A DNA stretch of 64,000 nucleotides from Hansfordia pulvinata (Eukaryota; Ascomycota; Sordariomycetes; Xylariales), in contig BJKQ01000007.1 of NCBI GenBank assembly GCA_006538405.1, forward strand, positions 806,001 through 870,000, read 5' to 3'. The position numbers and the translations under genes were made by a program. The notes below the pieces were generated by a model. The model did no database searches. It was not told the DNA's origin and saw only the letters and a list, made by a program, of their open reading frames with translations. Shown piece by piece: positions 1 to 12,013 of the stretch. The stretch's first letter is position 1. Every line of letters starts with the position of its first letter.

Positions 1-354
1 CGCCAAAGGGAGCGAATCGAATAATCTACTCGACGCGAGGCCGAGGCTACGGTGAAGGAGGATGAAGCCAGACGGCAACGGGGACCGCCTGAGCTGAGCC
101 CCAAAGCAAGGCGCGAGGCTGCCCGAGCGCGGGTGAGATTGTTTATGCTAGATCCGGACAATTGGAGTCGGGCTACTCGAATGAGGGCGAGAGTTTCGCG
201 GGCTATCCGAGAAAGGAGGGAGAGGAGGGCCGTGGAGAAGCAGTTCAGTATGATGCGACTTACCGACAGACCTACGCCAACTTGAGCAATAGCAAAGTGC
301 TTTTCTCTTGTGGCCCTGGCTCTGACCCTAGCCCTGACCCTTGATTCGTGAGCC

Positions 355-590
355 GCCTCACATAGTCGTGGCCGGATAACCTGCCACCGCGCCCGTTGCG
401 CGTCAAGGATATCACGCTGTAATTCCCCGGTCGAGTTCTTCCTTTTCCGAGGCAGCCTCCGCCAGCGACTATGATGGGCCACCAGCGGAAGCTGTCTGTT
501 AATCTTAAGGCGTTAAGAGCGCTCGCTGCCATAAGCGACCACACACGACGGCTTGAGATACGTGGTTAGATGAGTTATTAACAGTTGACG
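355..590 (+). repeat. Decayed direct repeat, copy A
   Basis: This segment aligns by eye, in the same orientation and with gaps, to about 2070-2275. Shared blocks include GTTGCGCGTCAA, GCGGAAGCTGTC, GCGACCAC, GACGGCTTG and GATACGTGG in the same order. Copy A often carries T or A where copy B has C or G, for example at its right end, where GAGTTATTAACA faces GCGTTGTTGACA. That bias resembles repeat-induced point mutation, but I could not quantify it. The copies lie about 1.7 kb apart and flank a small ORF. They may be old terminal repeats of an element or a tandem duplication remnant. Confidence 0.6.
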
Positions 591-1360
591 AAGGGCCCGG
601 GGCGAGCAAGACTGCAGCGCGTGCCCGGCTTGGTCACCTCGAGGCCCTCTTGGTCCCGGCTTGCTCGGAATTATCTTCTTCTCCCACACCACTCTGCTAT
701 TCCACTTATCCGCAGCCATGTTCCATCTTTTTTATATGATAGGGCTATCTTTGACTTGAGGCACCACACGCTCACGTTCTTAAATCGTTGCGCGGGCGGA
801 AGGAGGGTTGAGGTTGCGACCACTCGCGGGAAGCCAGCCAGGGCTCTGACATCATCAAGCGGCACGTCGACGGACAGAGAGAGAGGGAGGGGGAGAGGGA
901 GAGTCGGCTCTCTCATCGGTACTGTGCGACCCATGGCTGGGAATGGCGTTCGAGGTGGCCCTGGGAAGCGGGCTGCAGCAATTTTACTCGCACGGATTGC
1001 TCTAGTCGTTCGGTTTGTCTTGCGGGATACTGTATACGAGCAGTTGGGAACAGCGTTAGTCACAATCTACAAACCGGAGACGATGCCATCAATGATGAAG
1101 GTGTGAAAGGCCCGTGGCACGCCATCGTGTTTGTCTCTTGCTTGCGATTCTCAGCTCGACTCCCACGATGTATTTACAGACATAACATAATACTCACAGC
1201 AACAAACCAGACCCTTGCAGGTCGTTTGCAGTCTGCCTACCAACTGTTCCGGAAAGATGACTCCACTGGTTGGATAGAAGAGCAAGTTGGTTCCTTACAG
1301 GCCGAGACCACACTTGGAGACGCGGCGGGTAACAAGGCTCCGCGCTTAGAGGGGTCCCAA

Positions 1361-1402
1361 GTCTATATAAGCTCATTGAAATGCCCTTCTTATAAAAGCT
1401 CA
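1361..1402 (+). promoter_or_regulatory. Two TATA-like boxes ahead of the small ORF
   Basis: CTATATAAGCTCA (about 1364-1376) and CTTATAAAAGCTCA (about 1389-1402) lie 125-160 bp ahead of the ATG at 1525. A pyrimidine-rich stretch (1404-1524) resembling a fungal 5' leader follows. The two boxes share the tail AAGCTCA. This is the best-looking core promoter in the first 2 kb and is the main support for the downstream ORF. Confidence 0.4.
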
Positions 1403-1524
1403 TCTAGAACGTCTCTCTCTCATTTCTCGCTCCTTAACCACCGACTTTCCCGCCGATATCACCCTCGTAACCGCAGCGAATCTGTTCCCGTCAAGCCTTG
1501 CATACACGCCCGCAGCCCTTCGAC

Positions 1525-1926
1525 ATGGCGGAATCCAACGCCCGAGCTTCCCACGGTCAAAGTCCAGACATGCTCGATCCACCGTCTCTACAAGAGATCC
1601 CACCTCTTCCCAGGACAGTGTCTCTGCAGCAGCACCGGCTACTGGAGCTGCTCGAATCACTCTCTCCGCAAGAGGTTCAAGTGACTGCCGACGAAAAGGT
1701 TATGGAAGAGCCCGAAAAAGTGCGCAGGGAACTGAGACTGTCCAAAAAAGAGGTCGCCACCAGTTTCGAGCAAATGGTTTCGCGAGACCAACCAGGCGCC
1801 CTCGAGGGTAAGAGTCCGCAGGAGCGATCAGCAATGGTGAAGCCAGAGGCTGAACCAGGGTTGCGGAAAGTGCTCGACATATTCAATGTCAGAGATGAAC
1901 TCACCGCGCGAAGCGGAGCATGTTAG
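1525..1926 (+). CDS. Small hypothetical protein, 133 aa
   Basis: Not recognised. The ATG at 1525 has a good fungal context (CGACATGGCG) and follows a CT-rich leader with TATA-like boxes, so I prefer it to the in-frame ATG at 1498. The protein is hydrophilic and charged, with a probable helical centre rich in Glu, Lys and Leu (residues about 35-75). It has no signal peptide, no membrane segment and no cysteine cluster. It lies between two diverged direct repeats, so it could be cargo or a chance ORF of an old mobile element rather than a host gene. It has no visible intron. An exon may have been missed downstream, because the tail ends abruptly at ARSGAC. Confidence 0.35.
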   Translation: MAESNARASHGQSPDMLDPPSLQEIPPLPRTVSLQQHRLLELLESLSPQEVQVTADEKVMEEPEKVRRELRLSKKEVATSFEQMVSRDQPGALEGKSPQERSAMVKPEAEPGLRKVLDIFNVRDELTARSGAC

Positions 1927-2069
1927 CCTTGACCCCTGGGAGGGGGGGGGAGAGAAGTGGAGTTCACGGAGGAGAGCTCAGGCGGAGGACTTTGTATGAG
2001 TTGACTTGGAGAAACCTGCATAAATTGATGATGGTGCAACTTGCCGACTCCATGATCCCGGCCCCAAGT

Positions 2070-2275
2070 ATTGTTCCAGTGTCACGGCCTCACCGCGCCA
2101 GTTGCGCGTCAACACATCACGGAGCGGTTTCCTATCGACTCCTACTTCTTTGGGGCAGATTCCATGTGCGAGTAGCAAGAGCAGCGGCGGAAGCTGTCGG
2201 ACATTGAGGTGGTGAGCGACCACGCCGACGGCTTGGGATACGTGGATAGATGCGTTGTTGACACCTGCCTTATAA
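2070..2275 (+). repeat. Decayed direct repeat, copy B
   Basis: This is the partner of the copy at about 355-590. It is more GC-rich and so presumably less mutated. The most similar part is 2180-2262, from GCGGCGGAAGCTG through GGATACGTGGATAGATGCG. I see no clear target-site duplication or terminal inverted repeat around either copy. Confidence 0.6.
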
Positions 2276-2553
2276 TTGCGTCTCGCAAGTCCTCGTCTCG
2301 CACCGGCTCACACGCCGGCCACTCTCTGCTTACATTCGGTTCATCCGATTCTTAGGGAGATAGTGAGATCTCGGCAGTGCCTTAGAGACTCGCGTCCCAG
2401 GTCATCGTCGAAAACCGCCGTATTGTATTCTCGAAACCGAAAGGCGCTCTCCTCGCGCGGCACGCCCTATCTCCAGTCTAACGCTCCCCCTTTTCCAACA
2501 CCCCCCCTGAAATGTATCCTCCTTTTCCTTCCCTCACCGGCAAACGAACGCCC

Positions 2554-3267
2554 TCACTTCTTCCCGTCTCTCTTCTTGCCGCCTCTCCCCTTATCTTTCC
2601 CCTTCCCCTTGTTCTTCCTCTCTGCCTGCTCCCTTGCCCCCGGTTTCGACCCCTGCGGCTCCGGCTCCGGCTGCTGCTGCTCGCCCAGCCCCGACCTCCG
2701 CAGCCGCGACAGGAACCTCTCGTCCTCCAGCTCCGCGGCCGCGACGCCAAAGACCCGCATGTACGCGGGCGCGAGGTCGTGCGGGCCGCAGGGCCTGGCG
2801 TCGCCGCTGGCGCGCCGCTTGGCGAGGAAGCCGCGCATCCGGGCGTGGATGGCCTGCTCGACCGTCGTGGTCTCCTTCTCCTTCTCCTCCCCCTTCTCTT
2901 CTTCTTCTTCTTCTTCTTCTTCTTCTTCTCCTCCGCGTTCTTCTTCTTCTTCTTCTCCATCGTCTTCGTTATACCCGTCACCGTTTCCCTCCGCCCCCTC
3001 GACCGCCACCACCCGGGCGGCCTTGACGAGCGCGGCCTCGGCGGGCGAGAAGTGCGGCGGGCCCAGGTACAGCTCGTCGGCTGCGCGTCCCGCGCGCCGC
3101 TCGGCCGCCGGGTCCCGGCCCACGCCGCGCAGGTCGTGCAGCAGGACGCGCAGCTTGTACCCGAGGACCGGGTGGTCGCGGATGTCTGTCGTCGTCGTCG
3201 TCGTCGTCGGGGGCGGGGATGGCGCGGTGGCCGGGCTCGAGTCGGAGGTTTTCTTCCCGTGTCCCAT
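2554..3267 (-). CDS. Hypothetical acidic/basic low-complexity protein, 237 aa
   Basis: Not recognised. A single open frame starts in good context (AGAAAATGG on the minus strand). The order is: a Ser/Thr/Pro-rich N-terminus with a Thr run; a folded-looking block at about residues 28-95 containing HPVLGYKLRVLLHDLRGVG and LYLGPPHFSPAEAALVKAAR; a glutamate tract at about 100-130 encoded by a (TTC/TCC)n microsatellite; a second helical block at about 133-190 (VEQAIHARMRGFLAKRR); and a Lys/Gly-rich basic tail. Helical blocks around an acidic tract and ending in a basic tail could suit a nuclear protein, but that is inference. The longer plus-strand frame over the same region is a GC-driven shadow. 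Confidence 0.55.
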   Translation of the reverse strand: MGHGKKTSDSSPATAPSPPPTTTTTTTDIRDHPVLGYKLRVLLHDLRGVGRDPAAERRAGRAADELYLGPPHFSPAEAALVKAARVVAVEGAEGNGDGYNEDDGEEEEEERGGEEEEEEEEEEEKGEEKEKETTTVEQAIHARMRGFLAKRRASGDARPCGPHDLAPAYMRVFGVAAAELEDERFLSRLRRSGLGEQQQPEPEPQGSKPGAREQAERKNKGKGKDKGRGGKKRDGKK

Positions 3268-5783
3268 TTTCTGCTGTCTGATCGGCGGGTTGGGGGTTTT
3301 TTTATTTGTGGTTGTGGTGGTTGTTGAATGGTATTCTCGGCGTCAACGGAGGTGGGACTTGGGAGGCCAGAATAGGGAAAAGATGGTTGAATATGAAGAG
3401 AAGGGGAGAGAGGTCGAATGGGACCGCCGCCACCACCACTACCACCATTGCAGAGGTATCTGCAGACGCGGGTGTGTGTGCCTGGTTCGAAGCAAGGTTC
3501 CTTTGTGCCGCACGCAGACTGCGCGTTGGGGGCTTAATACTTTCGACCGCGGACCGGCTTCCGGCGGGTGAGGTCCCGTGTGTCGCGAAGCGCAGGCACT
3601 CGAGCGTGAACTCTCGACGCGGTCGTGTCATGACCTCTCTCTACGTATGCGACCCTTGGTCGAATAGGATGCCGGAATTGTTATATTCTTCTGAGTAACA
3701 AAACTCCTGGATGTCCTAGAAAACGCTGTGGCACGACCGTGATCAGTACATAGCTTGGGCTCGCTCTACGTGCGCGTTCCCGGGCTTGCAGCTTTTTCCT
3801 AACTCTTTTCTTTTTTTTCTTTTTTTCGGGCGCTGCTGGCATGCGTAGGTGAACCTTGTGCTTACTGGCTGGTTCTCTCGTACCCATTGTCCCTGTTTTC
3901 AAGTCGTAGCCAGGCTGAGAGGACTGCGAAAAGGGGGCAGAGGAATCAAAGAATATTGGTTTTCCTTCCATCCTTACTTATTGAATACCCTTATAAACAG
4001 CGCGGTGTATCAGGGAAGGAGGGGGGGGGGGGTTCCCTCCTTGAATGACGAGGACGTCCCAGTTGGCCAATACCAGACGACCCCTCCGCTCCGACAGGGC
4101 CTCGGAGGTCCTTCGCGTCCGCGACCGAGCTCGGGGTGATCACCTCCCCCGCCCGGGTCCCCGTCGCCGCCGTGATTGACTAATTCAGGAATCACATTTA
4201 GTCGCTGCTGCGTGAAGAACCCATTATGGAATGCCTGGCAAGGCAAGGCGTATAGGCAAGGCAAGGCGTGTAAGGCCGAATCTGAAAGAGAGGCGGACTA
4301 AGAAGCGGAAGTCGTGGAGGAGAAGGAGGGCTTAGGCAAGGCTCCGTGAATGAAGGGGGAGCGGCCTTAGGGGTGGCGAAGTACCTCAGTTCATGTACAT
4401 GTAACTCATGGATGGATGTCCTAATGAGCAACAAGGCTGAGGCTGCTCGCTACCTGACCTCATCAATCGGCTGCCTCGCGTCTGTTGGTAAGTCCGCCCC
4501 GTGCGGATAAGTTGTGTACTGACCTAAGGTAGGTAGGTACACTAGGGGTATGGCTGTCTGTTGTCCCCGCCTCAGCATCTCACCGTCAGGCGTCGACGTG
4601 GGATGCCTCGCGGAGGGGGGTGACAGCGCTCGCCGACTTGGCATTGCCACTCTGCGCGATTGCGCAGGTGATTACCCGGGGCATTGATGAGTTTATCGTA
4701 GTGTACGTACAGCCCTGTCGCGGAGAGGACGGCGGTGGCGGTGGCGTTTCTCGGCGGTGGCCTCTCTCTCTCTCTCTCCCTCTCTCTCTCTATCTAAGAT
4801 GCGCAAAGGTCCATGACGAGTCTGGGCGCCGCCGCCACTGCTCGCCGCCTCGGGTCTTGGTGGGCCGAGCTGCTGATGTAGGCGGCGGGATGCGACAGGT
4901 TTCGGGGCCGAGTCCCTCTCTGCGTGGCCCAACCAACCTACAGACTTGCTCAGCAAGCGTGGGCGGCAGGCAAGGGGGTAGGAGAAGGAGGGAGTGCGGG
5001 ACGGCGTTGGCTTTATTAAGAGACGTAGTACGTACATGAGTTCGATGACTTTCCTTGCCTCGAAGAGCTGCCGTCAACCAGGTGTCTTCGCTGGCCGAGG
5101 GAGCCTTTCAAAGCCGGTGATTCGGCGGCGTACCTAGCTACCTCAAGTAGGTCAGGTAACTTAGGAACGCCAGGCGATCCAGTAGTCGGTCTGCCTGGAT
5201 TTCAGAGTTGAGACCGACCGACAGAAGGGGTGTGAGGGAAAGGGGGGAGAAGAAGAAGAAGAAGACGTGCGATCCTCGGAGGTGTTACGATGTCGAGTCC
5301 GCCTGCTCTGGAGTCTGGACACCCCAGAGTCGGGAACCGTCTGTTTTCTATTCCATTGTATGAGCTCGAGGGGCCTCCCCTCGTCTCCGCGTCGGGCTCG
5401 GGGCCGCTCAGTGGCCCTGGCGGCGATGGGCAGTGGGTACTTTGAAGAGGTAATTGAAGAACTACCGCCGCACCCCTTGCTGATACGCCAACTCTGACTC
5501 TTTCATCGGGATCGGGGTTTAAGACGCTCAGAGGAATGGGTCCTGGGGAGGAGAAGCAGGCGATTCGCACAGTTGCAGCACATATAGGACCGGACGGTTG
5601 CGGAAGACACAACAGTCAGGGCGCAAAAAAGAAAAAAAGAATAAAAGAATAAAAGAGAAAACTAGCATGGATTGTTGCGGAGACAGCAGCTTTGACGACG
5701 ACGTATGTACATGTAAATAAGGTAGGGACTTAATCACTCGCGCATCCCGAGGCCAGTCGGTTCGGACCCGAGGCGGGAACCCG

Positions 5784-5836
<53 letters not shown>

Positions 5837-6317
5837 CGCGAAGGGCGACGCCACGCGGGCACCAGTCGGTGGCGGGGCGATACGGTGAATGCTTCACATA
5901 CATGCATACGTTAGGAATGTACGTGGTATGTACAAGTAGCAAGTCAGAAGCCGTCCCGATCGGCGACCCGTATTCGCGGCGCCCCCTCAATACGTGCGTG
6001 GGTGAGGAGGTCGGCGACCAAAATCCCCCCCCCCCCCCCGGCTACGACGGGGTCATTCATGACCTTATTTGTATGTACATGGTTCAAATCAAAGCGACAT
6101 GTGAGTATAAACATGCCATGTCCGCCCGCGGGCGTCCTCAACCCGGCCGTCGGCCTTCTCTCGTCTCGTTTTCCCTTTCGCCATATTCCCCCGCGGCGCC
6201 TCTTGGGAAGAAGAAAGCCCTGGCGTGTGGACACTCCGGCTCGCCAGTCAAGAGGCCGGCGGCGCGCGATCAAGGAACCACTTACCTAGGTGAACTCGAC
6301 TCCCTACCTACTCAACA
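3268..6317. other. Intergenic spacer, about 3 kb
   Basis: No frame here has convincing codon structure. The region contains a G12 run (4021-4032), short CT tracts (4762-4790), a (TG)25 microsatellite (5785-5834), a C15 run (6025-6039) and repeated TAGGTAGGTAC-like words. Several tandem copies of AGGCAAGGC lie at 4239-4275. Confidence 0.6.
5785..5834. repeat. (TG)25 microsatellite
   Basis: A perfect dinucleotide run of 50 bp in the spacer upstream of the first secreted-protein gene. Confidence 0.95.
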
Positions 6318-7443
<1,126 letters not shown>

Positions 7444-8580
7444 AAGGGGCCCCGGGGAGGGGTCCCCGTCTCCGTCCCCTCGTGATAGACCACAGCGGGA
7501 TGATGAAGGCGTGGCAAAGAACATAAGGGGGGGGGGGGGGGGGGGGGGGGGCCATTCTCTCTCAGGTTGCGTAGAGCAAGGTAGATGTTTCAACGTAAAT
7601 GATATATTACTGGTTGTGAGGTTTTCCAAAAGCGGGACCAGTCAAGAGAGATATGTGACTACATAGGTAAAGAAGATGATGGCGGCACGCCCCCCGATCT
7701 CCGAAGCGAGGCTGTCTTTTCCCTGAGCTGTTCAGAGTCCTGCAGACACTGCTATCGGCCCAAAATGCACGGATGGTGTCCGAGCTGGCCCCAGTAGGCG
7801 CACAAGCTTGGCCTCTGGCTACTGTTCTGCTCCTGACGGGGCCAAGTTTCGGCCGAGAAGCCTTTCGATTGTATCTGGCTGGGAGGGATTTGGAAGTCGA
7901 GCCCGTCTCATGCGCGGATCCTCCCCTGTAAGCCGGAGGCTCGGAGGCAGTTCACCAGGCCCCGGGCGTGTTGTGGCTCCGTCAGCCGAGCCAGGACGTC
8001 CCGCTCGCCGAGTATTCCCATCCCGGGGCTGAGACGAGCGAGGCGAGACGCGTGATGATGCAAGATGGTTCAAGAATGGCCGAGGCAATAGGAGTGTATA
8101 AGTAAGCATTGTATTTTAACTCATGCAAAGCAGTAAAAGTTGCAACTTGTAGACGCCGTTTACCACAAAGGTAACTCTATGTGAAACCTGTAAGCCAGAA
8201 CCCGCTTCAAGCAACCTCGCTTTCGTAGCCCAACCTTGCCTGCCTTCTTTCGCCTTTGCTCGTGAACGCCCCCCCCCCCGGATCCGTCAACCTACTATGA
8301 AAAGATCATCCAGTCGGTAGGATAAGCTTAACTAGTACCCGTCGACGACCCGGTATCCAGTAATAGTTCTACCATCGCTAAAAGAAAAGAGAGAAAACAA
8401 AATGCCCCCTGACTCCTGAGCTGTGTACATGGTACTCGTCCACTCTTCTCATACCGCTACCTACCTATTGGGTAGTATTCGGTACTGAGATGCTGCCTGA
8501 GTGTCTGCCATACCTCTCTGCTCCCCCTTGGCGATTTCCATGTCTTTCATGTTTCCCCACCCCTTGAGCTCCTCATCTCA
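7444..8580. other. Spacer between convergent secreted-protein genes, with a G25 run
   Basis: This is the shared 3' region of the genes ending at 7443 and 8581. It contains a run of 25 G (7527-7551). No frame here looks coding. Confidence 0.6.
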
Positions 8581-9108
8581 TCAAAGGCCCAGAGGGACGC
8601 CGTCCATTTGGTCCTCAAAGCGATCCTTGTTGATAATCTTGTTCTTCCTCATCCAGTTCATCTCCCACTGCTGGATGTACACGGACAGGGTGGTACAGGT
8701 GATGCTCGAGTCGCGGCCGTGCAACCCCTCGAGGATCTTGCGCATGTTTTGGACGGCCTCATCCTTCGCCGCGGCACCCTTCGCCTTGGACACGTACGCG
8801 CACAACGTCTCCCCCTGGTCGAGGGCCAGCATGCCCACGACCCGCATCGGGCAGTTGTTGACCGAGCTCCGGATGCAGTCGGCGTACTCCTCGTTCCTCT
8901 GGTCGTCGCCCAGCATTTTGCCCAGGCACTTCCGCTTCTCGAGCTGTTCCCCCAGGCAGTCCAGCTCGCGGAAAAGCTGGCTCTCCAGCTCGGGGGTCAA
9001 ATTAACCGTCCGCTCGGCCAGGGCCGCCGACTGCCTCTCGGACGGCGAGGCCCAGGCGCCGAGGCCCTGGAGTCCAAGCAGGGAGACGGTGACGAGGTTG
9101 AACTTCAT
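8581..9108 (-). CDS. Small secreted cysteine-containing protein, 175 aa
   Basis: A single exon. The N-terminus is a clear signal peptide (MKFNLVTVSLLGLQGLGAWA, cleavage near residue 20 at AWA|SP). The mature part is about 155 residues, mostly helical in look, with six cysteines at about 51, 61, 78, 86, 103 and 138, enough for three disulphides. It has no membrane segment or GPI-like tail and ends in PLGL. The ATG is preceded by AAA and followed by AAG, a good start context. The family is not recognised. Size, secretion and the even cysteine count fit the loose class of fungal small secreted proteins; an effector role is only inference. It is convergent with the other secreted-protein gene. 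Confidence 0.7.
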   Translation of the reverse strand: MKFNLVTVSLLGLQGLGAWASPSERQSAALAERTVNLTPELESQLFRELDCLGEQLEKRKCLGKMLGDDQRNEEYADCIRSSVNNCPMRVVGMLALDQGETLCAYVSKAKGAAAKDEAVQNMRKILEGLHGRDSSITCTTLSVYIQQWEMNWMRKNKIINKDRFEDQMDGVPLGL

Positions 9109-12013
9109 TTTGATCTCTTTTCGGGGGGTAAGTTTGTAATGTGGGCAGAGGGTTTTGCCTTTTCCAATGTAGTCGAGGAGGATAGAGGCTTCAGCTTGGG
9201 TACTCCAGAAAGAGATGGATGATTCAGGTCAAGAGACAATGGTGTAAGATGGGATGGCTCTGGACCAAATCACCAACAGCGACCGGCCTTGGGTGGTCTT
9301 TTATACGTCAACGAAAGACTCGGTCCCGAGCATCAAGGCTGTCCCGGACCCACGGAGCATAGTCCCCTCTCCCTCTCCCTCCCCCCCCGAAGGTCGATCT
9401 ATCTCCATGCTTGCCGCCGCCAACGCCCGCGTGTGCTAATTCTGTGGTCTTCTGTTGCCGGAGGGGCCGAGGGGAGGCAACGGCGCATCTTGAGCCACCG
9501 GGGAGGCAATGGAATCGCGTGCAGCCATGGCGGGTGGCGTGAAGAGGCCTTGGTCCGCCTGCCTGACTGAGCACCAACGCGGACAGGAGATCTCGACTCA
9601 AGACCGTGCCCAGCAGAGAGTTCTGAGATGTATCGAGAGACGAAGTCTGGGACAGGTGGACGGTGGTGGCGTTGGGTGGCGTTGGCAACTTGGCAGCGCC
9701 TCGCGGAGTCATCAGCGTTGTCGTTCCGAGGCGCTATGCCGTATTACGCCCAGGGGAGCGGGTAGTGCGAGCGGCGCACCGAATAGGATCCCACTCGGCG
9801 CACAACGCCCTGGCATGGCCATCGGCCGCAGGCCGGCCTGCGCAGGCTCAGGACGGCAAGGAGGTAGGAATGGAGAAGCGAACGTGTTGTTGGTGTTGAA
9901 GAAGGGAAGATTCCCCAGTTGACCCTAGCCTGGGTTGTCAGCTCAAAATACCTTACCTCAGGTGACCTACATCCATGACATGTAATAAGGCATGTTAAGT
10001 AGGTACCTACGGGCTTTACAGGAGGTACCCCTCCGTAATGCACTTCAATAGCCGCCCTATAGCACAGTCGTGCCTTCCCAAGCTCTACGACGAGTCACAC
10101 AGTACAGCGCGGCGTCCGCAGGCCTACTAGGTTTAGGTACAGTCTACGGTGCCGCGTCGTCGAGCCCTGCTCAGCAGACGGTCGTGTTTCGGGGCCGAAC
10201 TCGTCGCTCGCGAGAAGCCCGTGCCTGGTTGCGGGCGCGTCTCCCGCCACCGGCTTGACCCCGGCCACGGGGAGGACTCCATGGCCAGCGCGAAGAGTAC
10301 CGTTAAGCGGCCGATTGCCTCCTGACCACCACGCGTGCGTGGTCCGTCGGTTGGCTGTCTGCTTACCGGCAGGATTCGCCAAGTTGTTGTGGGCCAGAGC
10401 TTAACAAATGAATCTGGCCACACTCTCGCCTCGCGCGTCCGACAGGCCGGGGCACAGTTGTCCGCTTATTAACTAGTACATAGACACTTTCCGTAAGTCT
10501 GTCGCCACCCATCCTTGAGCTGAGGGACGGCGCATCGGATGTCCATCGTAGGCTATACTAACTGCGGTAGTAGGAGCCCAAGTTAGCCTCCCGAGTTCTC
10601 TTTTTGATATGTCGGTTGCTGACAGCGCGGCCGAGGCCGCCGCAGCCGCCACCACTCGCACCAGCTGATTCTCGGAGAAGGGTAGTGAGTATGCTGCCTA
10701 AGGGTAGGTAGGAAGTTGACTTCGCCATTGGAAGTCGAATTACGCAATAACCTTCGTTGCGCCACTTACGAGTTTGGAGTACAGTACGACGAAGTCACTG
10801 CCTACCTACCTACTTGGATTAGACAGTGGGCAGGCCGGAGGACGCACGCGGCCGAAGCAGTGCCGGCGAGTTTTCAACGCTTGCAGCTTCGAACGCCTAC
10901 TTCCAAACAGATTGTCCACTCGAAAGACCGTTTGGAATGCCACAAGGTCAAGTCGCCGCTTAGGAAACCTCCAGAAACTCATTACATTGTACCTGTTCTG
11001 AGTTCACGTCCATTCCTCCAAGCACCCTCAGGGCTCAGCCGCAGCCAGCCGCAGCCACACGCTTGCGCCACTCTCTATGGGGCTGGTGACCTGCTCTCGG
11101 CGAATATTCTCTAAAGTACGAGTACGAGGGCGGGCGTCAGGTGCCACGCCACAGGTGCCACTGGTGCCCAGCTCCTCGTCTACCTACCTAAGTTGGGTCT
11201 AGCGCCCCAGAGCCTCCATTCTACTGGATGGCATGGAAAGCGCCACCCGCGGCTATGCAGTCGCTGTTTCAACTCCGAGTCACTGGAGCCGCGCGCGTGA
11301 ATCGAGCCGTATGGAAAAGAACAGGGCGAGGCAGCCACGCCCCGTGCTTTCCTGGGGTACATGCTCCGACGAGGCAGCTGCATTTGCGTGGGCCAGGTAC
11401 CGGGTAGATTCACGCATATGGATAGGTACATCATAAAAGGCGGGCGGGTGCGGTGGCAGGCTCTCATCGTCTTCAGGCATCGCGGCAAGTCCTCCTGCCT
11501 GGCGTCCATGGCGGGGGGAAATCAACATCAACATCTCACCATCCAGTCGGCGGATACTTGACGCAACAATGTCCACAACGTCCTCTCAGCACCCAGCATC
11601 ACCGCTTTCGCAGGCCCAAGAACAGCTCCACTGCCCGGTCCAGGCGCTGCTGCGGCCTCCGCCCCCTTCCTTCAGCTATACTACTGTCATGTGCCCCAGG
11701 TCGCCGCCACCTCACCGCCCTCGCCTCCGGGGCGCCTCATTCCATCTCTGCTGGCTGGGACCCTCGTCTGATTACTCGTAGTACGCTCTCCCTGCCGCAG
11801 AGGTCGCCACCGTTCCCCGTCTAATTAGAAAAGGTGGCCAGCGCCGTTGCAGAATCCTCCCGCCCCCTCCCGCCCCCCTCCCGTTAAAGTTGGCCTGCGG
11901 CTAGGGAGCTGGACGCAACCGGGCGATCGCTTCCAGATTCGCACTCCATCGCCCGCAGGGTGACGCCGCGCGTGTTCGCGTGCCACCACGACCACCACTG
12001 GCGCTCGCGGACA
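9109..12013. other. Intergenic spacer, about 2.9 kb
   Basis: No convincing gene. The first 200 bp are probably promoter and leader of the minus-strand secreted protein. The rest holds short TACCTACC words and two exact spacer motifs (11117-11124 and 11773-11780). The last 250 bp are probably the promoter and leader of the GIY-YIG gene. Confidence 0.55.

Noticed and set aside
2276..3571. 431-codon plus-strand frame
   Set aside because: Ser/Pro-rich translation of the complement of the acidic protein gene, including its TTC microsatellite; the minus-strand frame has better structure.
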